A stretch of DNA of 64,000 bases from Gammaproteobacteria bacterium (GTDB lineage Bacteria; Pseudomonadota; Gammaproteobacteria; Arenicellales; UBA868), in NCBI GenBank assembly GCA_022451485.1, contig JAKUQS010000005.1, positions 105,083 to 169,082 on the forward strand. The letters run 5' to 3'. Below are positions 1 to 9,202 of this stretch, piece after piece (position 1 is the stretch's first letter; every line of letters starts with the position of its first letter). Under the pieces are notes generated by a model. That model was not told the DNA's origin. It saw only the letters and a list, made by a program, of their open reading frames with translations, and did no database searches. A program made the translations under genes and the position numbers.

Positions 1-918
1 ATCGAGAAATCGCTCTCCATTGAGGTTGACGCATAACGAAAATGGGTAGGAGTGTTTCTGGAATAGGTCACCAATTCCCAAATCTCCAAATTCTGGCGCA
101 TTCAGTTCCCATGCAACGGCGTGGCAGCCAGACCAGTTACCGTAAGGCGCAGCGCCAATATCCAGCGCCATACGAATTCCGGCTCCGGTATTAAAGCGTG
201 AGCCGCGAACTTTGGCGAGTTCCCAACCAGGCCCCAGATAGCGGGTCCGCATTTCTGGGTTAGCTTGAAATCCACCCGCAGCAAGCACGACGGCACGCGC
301 ATTGATTTGGTACGTTTCTCCCGCCTGCTTCACTTCGACTCCGGTGACACGGTTGTGTTCGCGGGTCAACCTAATTGCACGGGCGCCATAGCGGATGTCG
401 ACTCCAAGGTCGCGTGCGATATTGGTCTCAGCCTCAACGAGCCCAGGCCCACCTCCCCGCGCCTCTACGGTCAAACCGCCCCAGAATCGGAATACGCCAT
501 CGATTTTGAATGCTTGACGTTTGTACATGGGTACAAAACGTACCCCGTGGCTATGTAACCACTTAACAGTCGAACGACTTTGGCGAACAAGCACTTCTAC
601 AAGGTCAGGGTCACAGCGAAACTGTGTTACGCGAAACATGTCGTCGAAGAATTGATCTTCTGTGTAAACACCGAATTCCGTCGTGCGGATTTCCTCGTCG
701 GAAAGATCACAGATCTCGCGCAAGTCGTCCGAACCGTTGTAAGCGAAGCGAATAGCACCAGCGGTAAATCGACTGTTACCGCCGCTTTCTTCCTGCGGCG
801 CGCGTTCTAATACCAGCGTGCGGGCGTTATTTTCTGCTGCCGAAATGGCAGCGCAAAGCGCAGCATTACCAGCGCCGATGATGCATACGTCAAACGAGTC
901 GATCATATCTAAGGGCAT
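1..918 (-). CDS. tcuA: FAD-dependent tricarballylate dehydrogenase-like flavoprotein, N-terminal 306 residues (gene runs off the left edge)
   Basis: The reverse strand is open for 306 codons from an ATG at 918 to the window edge. The protein begins with a dinucleotide-binding segment (IIGAGNAAL near residue 13) and then the stretch LERAPQEESGGNSRFTAGAI, which I recognise from TcuA-type members of the fumarate reductase/succinate dehydrogenase flavoprotein family. TcuA oxidises tricarballylate to cis-aconitate using FAD. The visible part ends at VNLNGERFLD, a typical mid-protein segment of the family, so roughly the last third is missing. A second in-frame Met lies at 906. The assignment to TcuA rather than another 3-ketosteroid-dehydrogenase or fumarate-reductase-like flavoprotein is from memory of the motif. 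The substrate is inference, because no TcuB or TcuC is visible. Confidence 0.72.
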   Translation of the reverse strand, partial: MPLDMIDSFDVCIIGAGNAALCAAISAAENNARTLVLERAPQEESGGNSRFTAGAIRFAYNGSDDLREICDLSDEEIRTTEFGVYTEDQFFDDMFRVTQFRCDPDLVEVLVRQSRSTVKWLHSHGVRFVPMYKRQAFKIDGVFRFWGGLTVEARGGGPGLVEAETNIARDLGVDIRYGARAIRLTREHNRVTGVEVKQAGETYQINARAVVLAAGGFQANPEMRTRYLGPGWELAKVRGSRFNTGAGIRMALDIGAAPYGNWSGCHAVAWELNAPEFGDLGIGDLFQKHSYPFSLCVNLNGERFLD

Positions 919-1505
919 GCTATGGATTGGAATCAAACCAAAGAGTCTACTCGATGGTTGTCGCGGTGATGTAAGTATGCGCGAATAGCTCGGTGCGCTC
1001 ATCGGGGCCTGGTGCATTAGTGAAAGCGTGTGTTTCTGTCACGTGTATTCAGGGGTGAGCCGCGAGGTCAACGACCGGATGTTGGCAACGGCATCGCAAG
1101 TTCACTTATCGCTTCTCATGTTGACGGCTGGAACGTGGTTATGCCGGGCGATGATGAAGCGTACCGAGCTTGGCCTTTGTTGCGACCGCTATCAGAGGGG
1201 TATGGGCATGGACGGAACTGAGGCGTCTAAAAAACGCCAGTGCCGGTCTGGGCATTTGAGGCGAGTAGGGTGACGTGAAGAATCGTTGGTCCGATAGATG
1301 TGGTTGATAGGGTATAGAAAAAGTTTCCCCTTAATTTTTTAATGAAAAATACTATAACTAATTAAAACGAAATAATAAAATAATAAACCATATCGAAGCG
1401 GGTTAATTAGGAATATCATCCACTAGCTGGGTCAGCCGTTTCGGCCTAGGGTCACATCATCTTGGGTGAGGGTGCGGTACATCTGATTGAGGAGGCATTA
1501 ACGGG
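919..1505. other. Intergenic region between divergent genes, with an AT-rich block
   Basis: This 587-base gap separates the divergent flavoprotein and cysteine desulfurase genes. Bases 1318-1410 are strikingly AT-rich and probably carry the promoter of the sulfur operon; I could not fix -10 and -35 boxes. Two short overlapping reading frames (about 1028-1273 and 1030-1221) are present. The second ends in a protein-like stretch (GWNVVMPGDDEAYRAWPLL) that I do not recognise, so a decayed gene is possible but unproven. Confidence 0.4.
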
Positions 1506-2738
1506 GTGAAAGAACACTATTACTTTGACAATGCGGCCACTTCCTGGCCGAAACCTGAGGCGGTCTATCAGTATATGGATCAGTTTTTCCGCGCTTACGG
1601 TGTCAATCCGGGGCGATCCGGGCATGCGTTGGCTGTCGAAGCCGAAACCATGATCGTACAAACTCGCCGCTTAATGGGCGAATTTTTTGGTTTCACGGGT
1701 GATTCCGAACGTGTCGTGTTCACACAAAATGCAACCGATTCATTGAATCTATGCTTTAAGGGCTTAGTGGAATCTGGCGACCACGTCATCATTACGCGGC
1801 TGGAACACAATTCGGTATTGCGTCCGGCCAATCACATGGAAAGAGACAGCGGCGTATCGGTCACTCGACTTCGCGGTGACGGCGCGGGCTATATTGATCC
1901 AGAAGATGTGCGCAAAGCCATCACTGATAAGACAAAAATGGTGGTAGTGAATCACGCTTCCAACGTGCTTGGGACATTACAGGACATTGAAAGTATCGGT
2001 CGTGTGGTGGCAGAAACCGATGCACTTTTTGTGGTCGATACGTGCCAGACTGCTGGGGTTGTTCCGATCGATATGGATCGTTGTCATATTGACGTACTAG
2101 TCTTCACCGGACACAAGGGGCTTTTTGGACCCTCGGGGATGGGTGGGATGATTGTTGGAGAAGGGGTTAATATTCAGCCAATGAAGACGGGTGGTACGGG
2201 GGTCAATTCCGTGTCCGACTTTCATCCTGATGTCTACCCGTATCGACTCGAAGCCGGAACCGTATCGATACCGGGCATCGCCGGATTGAATGCAGCCCAG
2301 CGCTGGTTTGCTGAACTGGGTAATCAGTTGCTCGATAAGAACGGCGCTGAGTGTGCACCACATCAAGAGGCAACTCACGTGGCTTTGACTCATATTCATG
2401 AGCAAGAAGTTGGCGTGACTCGTCGACTGATTGAGGCGTTTGCCGACCTACCCGGTGTGGTCATTTACGGGCCGCGAGGCAATAGCCCGAGAGTTTCTAC
2501 GTTCACTATTAATATCGGGGAAATGCCGGCCGAACAGGCTGGTGCGATGCTGGATGCGGACCACGGACTGTGTGTGCGTCCTGGGCTACACTGCGCACCC
2601 TTGGTGCACCGAGATTACGGTACGCTAGAGCGCAACGGATCGATTCGTTTTGCCCCGGGATTTTTTACTGATGATGAGGACACTGGACTGGCACTTGAGG
2701 CGGTGACCGAGCTGGCGGAGTATCAGGCTAGTCGGTAA
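1506..2738 (+). CDS. Cysteine desulfurase family protein (class V aminotransferase fold)
   Basis: PLP enzyme of 410 residues that probably removes sulfur from cysteine to form an enzyme persulfide. It opens with YFDNAATSWPKP, contains the NHASNVLGT segment near 149, the PLP-aspartate region VVDTCQTAG (Asp178) and the Schiff-base lysine in FTGHKG (Lys204). The loop VRPGLHCAP places a cysteine at 363, where SufS/CsdA-type desulfurases have their catalytic Cys. The start is GTG at 1506, supported by a GAGGAGG ribosome site at about 1490. It is the first gene of a three-gene run with CBS and a gamma-lyase, which suggests cysteine made by transsulfuration is used here as a sulfur or sulfide source. 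The sequence looks closest to the stand-alone SufS-like subfamily rather than housekeeping IscS; the exact substrate is inferred. Confidence 0.85.
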   Translation: MKEHYYFDNAATSWPKPEAVYQYMDQFFRAYGVNPGRSGHALAVEAETMIVQTRRLMGEFFGFTGDSERVVFTQNATDSLNLCFKGLVESGDHVIITRLEHNSVLRPANHMERDSGVSVTRLRGDGAGYIDPEDVRKAITDKTKMVVVNHASNVLGTLQDIESIGRVVAETDALFVVDTCQTAGVVPIDMDRCHIDVLVFTGHKGLFGPSGMGGMIVGEGVNIQPMKTGGTGVNSVSDFHPDVYPYRLEAGTVSIPGIAGLNAAQRWFAELGNQLLDKNGAECAPHQEATHVALTHIHEQEVGVTRRLIEAFADLPGVVIYGPRGNSPRVSTFTINIGEMPAEQAGAMLDADHGLCVRPGLHCAPLVHRDYGTLERNGSIRFAPGFFTDDEDTGLALEAVTELAEYQASR

Positions 2739-2780
2739 CTGTGCTGCTGTTTCTTATCTAGCACTGAGAATTATTGTGAA

Positions 2781-4169
2781 ATGAAATATTACGAGAGCAT
2801 TGTCGACCTGGTTGGGAATACTCCTTTAGTCCGTCTCAACAATATTGTAGAGCCGGGTATGGCCCAGGTATTTGCCAAGATGGAAAACCTTAACCCCACT
2901 GGTTCTGTCAAGGACCGAATGGCTGTCAACATGGTTAAGCGGGCAGAGGCAGAAGGCTTGTTAAATCCGGGTAGCACGCTGGTTGAGAGCACTTCTGGTA
3001 ATACCGGCCTTGGGCTTGCGATGGTGGCGGCGGCCAGTGGTTACCGCTGCATTGTGACTATTCCAGACAAGATGAGCCAAGAGAAAATCGACATGCTCAA
3101 GAGTTATGGCGCGGAGGTGATTGTCACTCGAACGGATCTCGATCATGATCATCCCGACAGTTATGTTCAGGTGGCAAAACGTATCGCGCGGGAAACGCCC
3201 GGTGGGTTTTACACTGACCAGTACTACAACATGAACAACCCTGAGGCGCATTACCTGACGACTGGGCCAGAAATCTGGGAAGACACGGATGGACAAATTG
3301 ATTGTTTGGTAGGAGGTATTGGAACGGGGGGTACGATATCAGGTACTGCACGGTATCTGAAAGAAAAGGCCGCTGAGTCAGGACGTAACATTCGTGTTGT
3401 GTGTCCCGATCCAGAAGGCAGTATTTATCAGGATGCGTTTTACCGGGGCGAATGGAATGATCCCAGTCTTTACCGGGTTGAAGGGATTGGCCACGATTTC
3501 ATGGTTGGAACTTTGGACTTTTCAGTCATTGATGATGTTGTTCAAGTATCAGATCGCGATTCTTTTTTTATGGCCCGTCGGTTGGCTCGACAGGAAGGCA
3601 TTTTCTCAGGTGGTTCAACGGGCACTGTCTTCCATGGGGCATTGGCTGAAGCGAGAAAACTGGGTCCTGACGCCATCGTGGTGGCCATTGTTTGTGACTC
3701 TGGTGATCGTTATATGAGCAAAGTTTTTAACGATGAGTGGATGCGGGATATGGGTTATTTCAGTCCCCGCGATGATGTGGGTACGGTAGCCGATTTACTT
3801 GAGTTTGTGGGTAAACCCGTTGTGTTTGCTGAACCTTCGGATCCGATCAAGGATATTGTCGACAAAATGGCGAGGCTCGGAATCTCGCAGATGCCGATGA
3901 CGATGGGCAAAGGTGATCTTCGAATGATTGAAGAATTGGATATTCTTAGAGCCGTTGCCGGAGGTGAGCATTCCCTCGACGATTGTGCGCGGGAGATAGC
4001 CAAACCACTCAATGGCCAGGTTCAACCAGACACCCGTTTGTCTGATATTCAGGTCGTGTTCGAGGAGAACAACGTGGCTATTGTCGTTAACAATGGCCAA
4101 GCAGTTGGTGTTGTCAATAAAATCGATGTTCTTGAATTCATAACCTATCAGCGACAGAAAGTTGCGTAA
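2781..4169 (+). CDS. cbs: Cystathionine beta-synthase with C-terminal CBS-domain pair
   Basis: PLP-dependent beta-replacement enzyme condensing serine (or cysteine) with homocysteine to cystathionine; it can also release H2S. The catalytic fold covers about residues 1-320: PLP lysine in PTGSVKDR (Lys44), the asparagine/phosphate loop STSGNTG at 70-76 and the glycine-rich loop GGIGTGGTISG near 178-188. A second module from about 335 to 460 reads as two CBS (Bateman) repeats, with VGKPVVFAEPSDPIKDIVDKM and VAIVVNNGQAVGVVNKIDVLEF segments. The 462-residue length matches the full-length, regulatable form rather than the short CysK-like form. There is no heme-binding N-terminal extension. It lies 42 bases after the desulfurase gene and 32 before the gamma-lyase gene. 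Confidence 0.9.
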   Translation: MKYYESIVDLVGNTPLVRLNNIVEPGMAQVFAKMENLNPTGSVKDRMAVNMVKRAEAEGLLNPGSTLVESTSGNTGLGLAMVAAASGYRCIVTIPDKMSQEKIDMLKSYGAEVIVTRTDLDHDHPDSYVQVAKRIARETPGGFYTDQYYNMNNPEAHYLTTGPEIWEDTDGQIDCLVGGIGTGGTISGTARYLKEKAAESGRNIRVVCPDPEGSIYQDAFYRGEWNDPSLYRVEGIGHDFMVGTLDFSVIDDVVQVSDRDSFFMARRLARQEGIFSGGSTGTVFHGALAEARKLGPDAIVVAIVCDSGDRYMSKVFNDEWMRDMGYFSPRDDVGTVADLLEFVGKPVVFAEPSDPIKDIVDKMARLGISQMPMTMGKGDLRMIEELDILRAVAGGEHSLDDCAREIAKPLNGQVQPDTRLSDIQVVFEENNVAIVVNNGQAVGVVNKIDVLEFITYQRQKVA

Positions 4170-4201
4170 CTGGATGGTTTCTATCTGAGGAGATAAAGAG
4201 A

Positions 4202-5344
4202 TTGAAGTTTGATACCAAGGTAGTACGTGCTGGCATTTCCCCTGACCCCACGACAGGGTCAATTCTGCCCCCAATTTATGAAACCGCCACTTACGTTCTC
4301 GAAGAGGTTGGCAAAGATCGAGGCTTTGATTACACGCGCTCTTCGAATCCGACGCGACAGGTGTTGGAGGCGAATCTTGCAGCGATTGAAGGAGGGGAGT
4401 ACGCCATCAGTTTTGCTAGTGGCATGTCAGCGGTTGATTCGGTATTAAAACTGGTCAGCGCCGGCGATCATGTTGTTGCCGGAGATGATGTTTACGGCGG
4501 AGTAACCCGCCATTTCGACAACATCTTGGTTCGTTATGGCATCGACTTCACCTATGTCGATTCGACTCAGCCCGAAGCTGTTCGTGACGCGATCACTCCG
4601 AAGACCAAAATGCTGTGGCTTGAGACTCCAACCAATCCATTGCTGAAGATCACTGATCTTCATGCCATGGTAGCGATTGGCAAAGAACACGACCTTATCG
4701 TTGGCGTCGACTCGACGTTTGCTACACCGGTATTTCTGCGCCCGCTTGAGTTTGGTATCGATATTGTGATGCATAGTACGACTAAGTATTTGTCAGGACA
4801 TAATCAGCTGATCGGTGGCGTATTGGTGACCAATCGGAAAGATCTGTTTGATCAGATGAAATACGTCCAGAAGACGATCGGGGCTGTTTCAAGTCCTTTC
4901 GACTGTTGGCTTAATCTGATGGGACTCAAGACTTTACATTTACGCATGGCGCGACATGCTGAAACGGCCGGGAAGGTCGCCGCGTATCTTGAAGCGCATC
5001 CAAAGATCGAGCAGGTGCTTTACCCAGGACTTGCTTCTCATCCCCAACACGAGCTTGCCAAGGAGCAAATGTCGGGTTTCAGTGGCATGATTTCCTTCGA
5101 ATTGACCGGAGGTACCGAGGCGGGGCGTCGCCTTATGAATGGCGTCAAACTCTTCGGTTTGGCCGAGAGCCTTGGTAGTGTGGAGACGATGATTACCCAC
5201 CCGGCGACCATGACCCACGCCGAGGTTCCAGTGGAGGATCGGCGAAAACGTGGGTTAAGTGACGGACTGGTCCGGCTATCTGTCGGGATTGAAGATCCGG
5301 AGGATATTCTCGACGATTTGGATCAGGCATTGGAAAAGGCCTAA
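4202..5344 (+). CDS. Cystathionine gamma-lyase / gamma-synthase family PLP enzyme
   Basis: Cys/Met metabolism PLP enzyme of 380 residues. Seen: YTRSSNPTR near 44-52, the TPTNP loop, and the Schiff-base lysine in HSTTKYLSGH (Lys195). The C-terminal GLAESLGSVETMITHPA is typical of gamma-lyases and gamma-synthases. Placed directly after CBS, it most likely splits cystathionine to cysteine, 2-oxobutyrate and ammonia, completing reverse transsulfuration. Gamma-synthase or methionine gamma-lyase activity cannot be excluded by sequence reading. Translation starts at a TTG (4202) preceded by GAGGAG at about 4188. No clear terminator follows. Confidence 0.88.
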   Translation: MKFDTKVVRAGISPDPTTGSILPPIYETATYVLEEVGKDRGFDYTRSSNPTRQVLEANLAAIEGGEYAISFASGMSAVDSVLKLVSAGDHVVAGDDVYGGVTRHFDNILVRYGIDFTYVDSTQPEAVRDAITPKTKMLWLETPTNPLLKITDLHAMVAIGKEHDLIVGVDSTFATPVFLRPLEFGIDIVMHSTTKYLSGHNQLIGGVLVTNRKDLFDQMKYVQKTIGAVSSPFDCWLNLMGLKTLHLRMARHAETAGKVAAYLEAHPKIEQVLYPGLASHPQHELAKEQMSGFSGMISFELTGGTEAGRRLMNGVKLFGLAESLGSVETMITHPATMTHAEVPVEDRRKRGLSDGLVRLSVGIEDPEDILDDLDQALEKA

Positions 5345-5921
5345 ACCCAGACTCAGATAGCCAACTCGGTGACGGGAATTATGCAGACTGTTTTTCCGCG
5401 TTGAGTATTCGGCGTGTGCTGTCGACACCCATGGAGAGCAATTCGCGACCTCTCATGCCGCCGTGTTCTGTCGCGAGTCTTGGCCTGAGCCAGTTGGAGT
5501 GGTCCGCGGACCTAAAGCCAATCGAGTCCAGTCATGATTCCCGTGAGGGTAGTTCACGGATTTGAAATGGTTTCTTTTTCTGTGGCAGACTGATTTTGTT
5601 GGAGCGTATCGGATGATACCTACCCTTCATCTATCTAAAGTGATAAGCGTTAGTCAGGATAACGGGTTATTCATGTCGGTTGCGATGGTCAGTCGGTAGA
5701 TGCCGTGTCGTGGTTATGAAATAAGAATCGCGTGGCATTTAATCAGCAAGTAGTTGCGTAATCCACAACAGATTGCGCTATCCTGTGTCGCCTGACATGA
5801 GTACTTTGCTAGATAACATTGTCGCCCCACGCTGCTTGCCGAATTTGTATTGCCGGTTTAGATCATGTGGTCGACGCAGACAGATTGGGCGTTATCGCCT
5901 CGCTATTCCCTAGAACTCGTT
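5345..5921. other. Intergenic region after the sulfur operon
   Basis: A 577-base stretch without a convincing intact gene. It contains a possible coding remnant on the reverse strand near 5379-5531 (listed separately) and a small inverted repeat GTATC-GGAT-GATAC near 5607. I see no convincing rho-independent terminator after the gamma-lyase gene and no strong promoter for the amine oxidase gene. Confidence 0.4.
5379..5531 (-). pseudogene. Possible C-terminal remnant of an unidentified protein
   Basis: On the reverse strand a 50-codon open stretch between a TGA at 5532-5534 and a TAA at 5379-5381 reads as protein-like sequence, including DHSNWLRPRLATEHGGMRG and ELLSMGVDSTRRIL. The composition and lack of an upstream start suggest the tail of a truncated gene, but I do not recognise the family. 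It could equally be chance. Confidence 0.22.
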
Positions 5922-7169
5922 ATGCAATCGGTTTTTGATGTGGTGGTTGTTGGCGCCGGGGCGGCCGGATTGGCCGCCGCCAGAGACCTGATTGAGGCGG
6001 GGCTGAGTGTCATGGTGTTAGAAGGTTCCCACCGTATCGGTGGTCGCGCATTCACCGAACACCTTCCGGACGGTAGTCCGTTTGATTTGGGTTGCCACTG
6101 GATGCATTCGGCCAGCATCAACCCATTTGTTGCCATTGCTGACCAGCTTGGATTCCGTTATGACATTCGCGAAGGGTATGGTCTGCAATTGGTGAACCAA
6201 CACGGTGCATGGCTCGATCACTCGGCCAAGGCGCGTTTGTCGCGGGCAAGTGATGAATGGACTCAGGCCATTAGAAGATCCTTCGATCAGGGTCTAGATC
6301 ACTCTCTTTATGAAGCGACTGATCAGGAAGGGGAGTGGCGGGATCTGCTGAATTACTGGGTTAGCCTTGACACGTCTGTTGATGTCGATCAGGTCGCGGT
6401 TGGTGACTTAATTAATTACGTGGATACCAATGAGAACTGGCCGGTGATGGATGGCTATGGTGATTTAGTGGCGCATTGGGCAAGAGGGATTCCGGTCGCA
6501 TTAAACTCAATCGTCACTGAAGTCGACTGGAGTCGCCAGGCTATTCGAGTGCGTTCTACTCGGGGCGACCTATCGAGTCGCTTCGTCGTAATGACGGTTT
6601 CCACAGGGGTTCTCAATGAAGATGTGATTCGTTTTATTCCGCATTTACCAACCAGCACACTAGATGCAATCGCAGGACTGCCGCTGGGCAACTACAACCG
6701 CATTCGGTTATCCATAGCAGCGACTCTCTTCGATACTGAAATACCAGAACGGATTGTGTCAATGCCTGTTGCTGACCAGCCGATGTCACTCAGCATTCGA
6801 CCTTACGGTCGTGATTGTGTAATTGGACTGGTCGGTGGACGCTATGCCGATTACCTAGAGAAGGCAGGTCAAAAAGCATCGAGAGCAGTGGTCTTAGATC
6901 ATTTGCGCCATGTCTTTGGTGGGGATTTGTTGCGCCATGTTAAGGGTGACCGCCAATCGGCCTGGCGCGGTGATCCATTAATTAAAGGTGCTTATTCGGC
7001 CGCAGCCCCCGGCCAATCATTTCAACGTGCTGTGTTATCGCAGACGCTTCACGAGCGTTTGTTATTTGCCGGTGAGGCCACCTCACCTGATCAGTTCTCC
7101 ACCTGTCATGGTGCGGCACTGACGGGGCGTCGGGCCGCCGCTGAGATCATCTCGTTGTCGCAGCACTGA
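5922..7169 (+). CDS. FAD-dependent amine oxidase family protein
   Basis: Flavin amine oxidase (monoamine/polyamine oxidase superfamily), about 415 residues. The FAD dinucleotide motif VVVGAGAAGLAAARDL follows directly after the chosen Met, then LEGSHRIGGRAFTEHL, the second FAD-contact motif of the family. Near the C-terminus LLFAGEATSPDQFSTCHGA is the conserved isoalloxazine-contacting segment. It would oxidise a primary or secondary amine to imine with release of H2O2. The frame extends upstream to an ATG at 5865, but 5922 puts the FAD motif at residue 5 as usual; neither has a strong ribosome site. It is followed by the HpaB-type oxygenase gene, a possible pathway partner in aromatic amine breakdown (inference). 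Confidence 0.82.
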   Translation: MQSVFDVVVVGAGAAGLAAARDLIEAGLSVMVLEGSHRIGGRAFTEHLPDGSPFDLGCHWMHSASINPFVAIADQLGFRYDIREGYGLQLVNQHGAWLDHSAKARLSRASDEWTQAIRRSFDQGLDHSLYEATDQEGEWRDLLNYWVSLDTSVDVDQVAVGDLINYVDTNENWPVMDGYGDLVAHWARGIPVALNSIVTEVDWSRQAIRVRSTRGDLSSRFVVMTVSTGVLNEDVIRFIPHLPTSTLDAIAGLPLGNYNRIRLSIAATLFDTEIPERIVSMPVADQPMSLSIRPYGRDCVIGLVGGRYADYLEKAGQKASRAVVLDHLRHVFGGDLLRHVKGDRQSAWRGDPLIKGAYSAAAPGQSFQRAVLSQTLHERLLFAGEATSPDQFSTCHGAALTGRRAAAEIISLSQH

Positions 7170-7248
7170 CAGAACCGGTAGTATCGATCTATAGTTCGAG
7201 AGTTTCGAGTGTTGATCGGTCGACACGTTACGACGAGGAACATAGCGC

Positions 7249-8817
7249 ATGATTCGCACAGGGGACGAATACAGAGATTCGATCCGCGATGGCCGGGAAG
7301 TCTGGATTAACGGTGAGCGGGTGGACGACGTAACCTGCCATCCAATGTTCAAGCCGCTAGTTGACGTACGCGCGCGAATTTATGATATGCAGCACGAGCG
7401 TCAGTTTTGTGATGTCATGACCTATCAGGAAGGTGGAGATAGTTTCGCGGTTGGATTGAAACTCCCACACACGCAACAGGACTGGCACGACAAGCGAACT
7501 GCCACCGATCAGGTGTTAGATGAGGTTGGCGGTGTGGTCACTCGTGTGGGTGACGAAACCGTCGGTGAAATGTGGTCGCTCTACGATGGCCAGGAACTGC
7601 TTAACGAAGTCGATCCGCAGTACTCACAGAATATTCGAAACCATATTGCCAGCGTGATCGATACCGACCCATTTCATGTGTCCGCCAATACCGACCCCAA
7701 AGGAGATCGCTCTAAACGTCCGCAGGAACAAGATCCTGACATGTTACTGCACGTAGTCCGTGAAACTGATGCGGGTATCGTGGTGCGTGGTGCCAAATAT
7801 GAAACCGCCGCCCCTTACGCTAACCAGGCGTTTACCAAGCCGACGATTGCCAACTGGGGTAACGATGCGTTGTCCGATTATGCGGTTGGGTTTATTTGTG
7901 ATTTAGGATCGCCAGGCATTCGAATGATCTGCCGCACCGGGTTCGCTGGTCGTGGGTCGATCGAGGATTACCCGCTGAGTAATCGCTTTGATGAAGTGGA
8001 TGCATTGGTGGTGTTTGACGATGTGCTGATTCCCTGGGAGAACGTCCTTTTTTACCGTCATACTAAAGCGGCTGTCTACATTCGCTCCACGCTTCATCGA
8101 TACAGCGCTTTCGCTTTTGTTCAGCGAAGTCTCCGCATGGCAGATTTCATGATCGGTGCCGCGTTGTTGAATGTTCGCCAGACCGGTCTCGACAAGCAAC
8201 AGGCAGTGCAGGAAAAATTGTCCCAGCTGGCAGTCTATCGAGAAGGTATTAATGCGCATCTCACGGCGGCGGTTGCAACGGCTGAGGAAAGCCCCGGCGG
8301 ACTGCTAATGCCCAATCAGTCGCTTCTTTACACGGGGAGAGTGCATGCCGGGACGGGGTTACCGGCTATGATGCATATTGCCCGTGAACTTTGTGGCGGC
8401 CAGATCTGTGTAACGCCTGATGCCGCAAGTTTCCATCATCCTGAGACCGGTAAGTGGTTGAAGAAGTTTTACTCCATTAATGAAGAATGGCTGGCAGATG
8501 ATCGCAGGAAGCTGCTGGTTTTCGCTCGCGACTTACTGAATTCGGACTACGCTGGTCACCGGCTTACTTTCCAATTGTTCGCACAGTCGCCCCCGTTTGC
8601 GAATCTTGCTGCGGTATATCGTAATTTTGACTGGGGCGGCCCGTTTGCCTGTGTTACTCAGGCAGCTGGCTTGTCCAGTAACGTGACGGTAAAAGATCCG
8701 CCTGTCGCTGATAGCAGTGTCAAAGGATTGTTTTCCAGCGGACCACGGAGGCCATCTAAAAGCGCGACGCTATCTGAGGATAAGGGTGATGGTGCATCAA
8801 CCAATCAGGCAATTTAA
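7249..8817 (+). CDS. 4-hydroxyphenylacetate 3-monooxygenase (HpaB) family oxygenase
   Basis: Large component of a two-component, FADH2-using aromatic hydroxylase, 522 residues, close to HpaB/PvcC family length. Family signatures seen are the N-terminal RTGDEYRDSIRDGREVWING, the GDRSKRPQEQDPDMLLHVV segment near 145-165 and a central region (VVFDDVLIPWENVLFYR) common to this acyl-CoA dehydrogenase-like fold. It should ortho-hydroxylate a phenolic compound and needs a separate flavin reductase. No reductase is adjacent; the flavin reductase-like gene at 16330 is a candidate only by proximity. The end overlaps the start of the broken RidA gene, implying cotranscription. The actual substrate is unknown. 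Confidence 0.85.
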   Translation: MIRTGDEYRDSIRDGREVWINGERVDDVTCHPMFKPLVDVRARIYDMQHERQFCDVMTYQEGGDSFAVGLKLPHTQQDWHDKRTATDQVLDEVGGVVTRVGDETVGEMWSLYDGQELLNEVDPQYSQNIRNHIASVIDTDPFHVSANTDPKGDRSKRPQEQDPDMLLHVVRETDAGIVVRGAKYETAAPYANQAFTKPTIANWGNDALSDYAVGFICDLGSPGIRMICRTGFAGRGSIEDYPLSNRFDEVDALVVFDDVLIPWENVLFYRHTKAAVYIRSTLHRYSAFAFVQRSLRMADFMIGAALLNVRQTGLDKQQAVQEKLSQLAVYREGINAHLTAAVATAEESPGGLLMPNQSLLYTGRVHAGTGLPAMMHIARELCGGQICVTPDAASFHHPETGKWLKKFYSINEEWLADDRRKLLVFARDLLNSDYAGHRLTFQLFAQSPPFANLAAVYRNFDWGGPFACVTQAAGLSSNVTVKDPPVADSSVKGLFSSGPRRPSKSATLSEDKGDGASTNQAI

Positions 8818-9171
8818 TACGCGAGACACCTACTCTGAACAGTGTCTGGATAATAATTTGTGCGTGGCCAGGTCGGCCGGTATCTTGATAGCGCAAAGCG
8901 TATTGGTTTGGGTGATCCGGTAGCCTAGGAAAAATAAGCAATGGCCAATGTGAAACAACTTCTTGAAGCGGTTGGTAGTCAATTAGACCAAGTGTGCAAA
9001 ATCGTGATTTACGTTACCCACATTGATTACCGTGATGTGGCTTACCCCGCTGTGGGTCGTTGGTTACGGGGTGTATATCCAGTGTCTACCGGTCTAGTGG
9101 TTTCTGCATTGGGGCATCCGGAGTGGTCGCTTGAAGTGGAGGTCACCGCGGTAATTCTGGATGAGTCCTAG
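8789..9171 (+). pseudogene. Disrupted RidA (YjgF/UK114) family gene
   Basis: The first part (ATG 8789, with GAGGATAAGGG upstream) reads RQFNTRDTYSEQCLDNNLC, a good RidA N-terminus. Near 8860 the homology continues in another frame as VRGQVGRYLDSAKRIGLGDP, then meets TAG at 8926 and TAA at 8935. After these it resumes in the same frame as AMANVKQLLEAVGSQLD up to the stop at 9169-9171, ending VEVTAVILDES. The join skips about ten residues that relatives have between the two blocks. The two stops fall where relatives usually carry Gln codons, so each could be one C-to-T change. A 76-residue C-terminal piece from ATG 8941 remains open but lacks the first strands of the fold. RidA proteins hydrolyse reactive enamine/imine intermediates. 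This copy looks inactive. Confidence 0.82.
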
Positions 9172-9202
9172 TGTGCTTGCATGCGCAACAATCGCTGGCC
9201 AA

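Noticed and set aside
1028..1273. Short plus-strand frames in the gap before the cysteine desulfurase gene
   Set aside because: Two overlapping frames compete for the same bases, neither has a ribosome site or recognisable family.
3795..4274. Reverse-strand frame of 159 codons across the CBS/gamma-lyase junction
   Set aside because: It spans two well-supported genes and reads as an antisense frame of them.
8926..8937. Stop-codon readthrough or altered genetic code at the two stops in the RidA gene
   Set aside because: All other genes use TAG, TAA and TGA as ordinary stops, and the gene also has a frameshift with missing residues, so decay is simpler.
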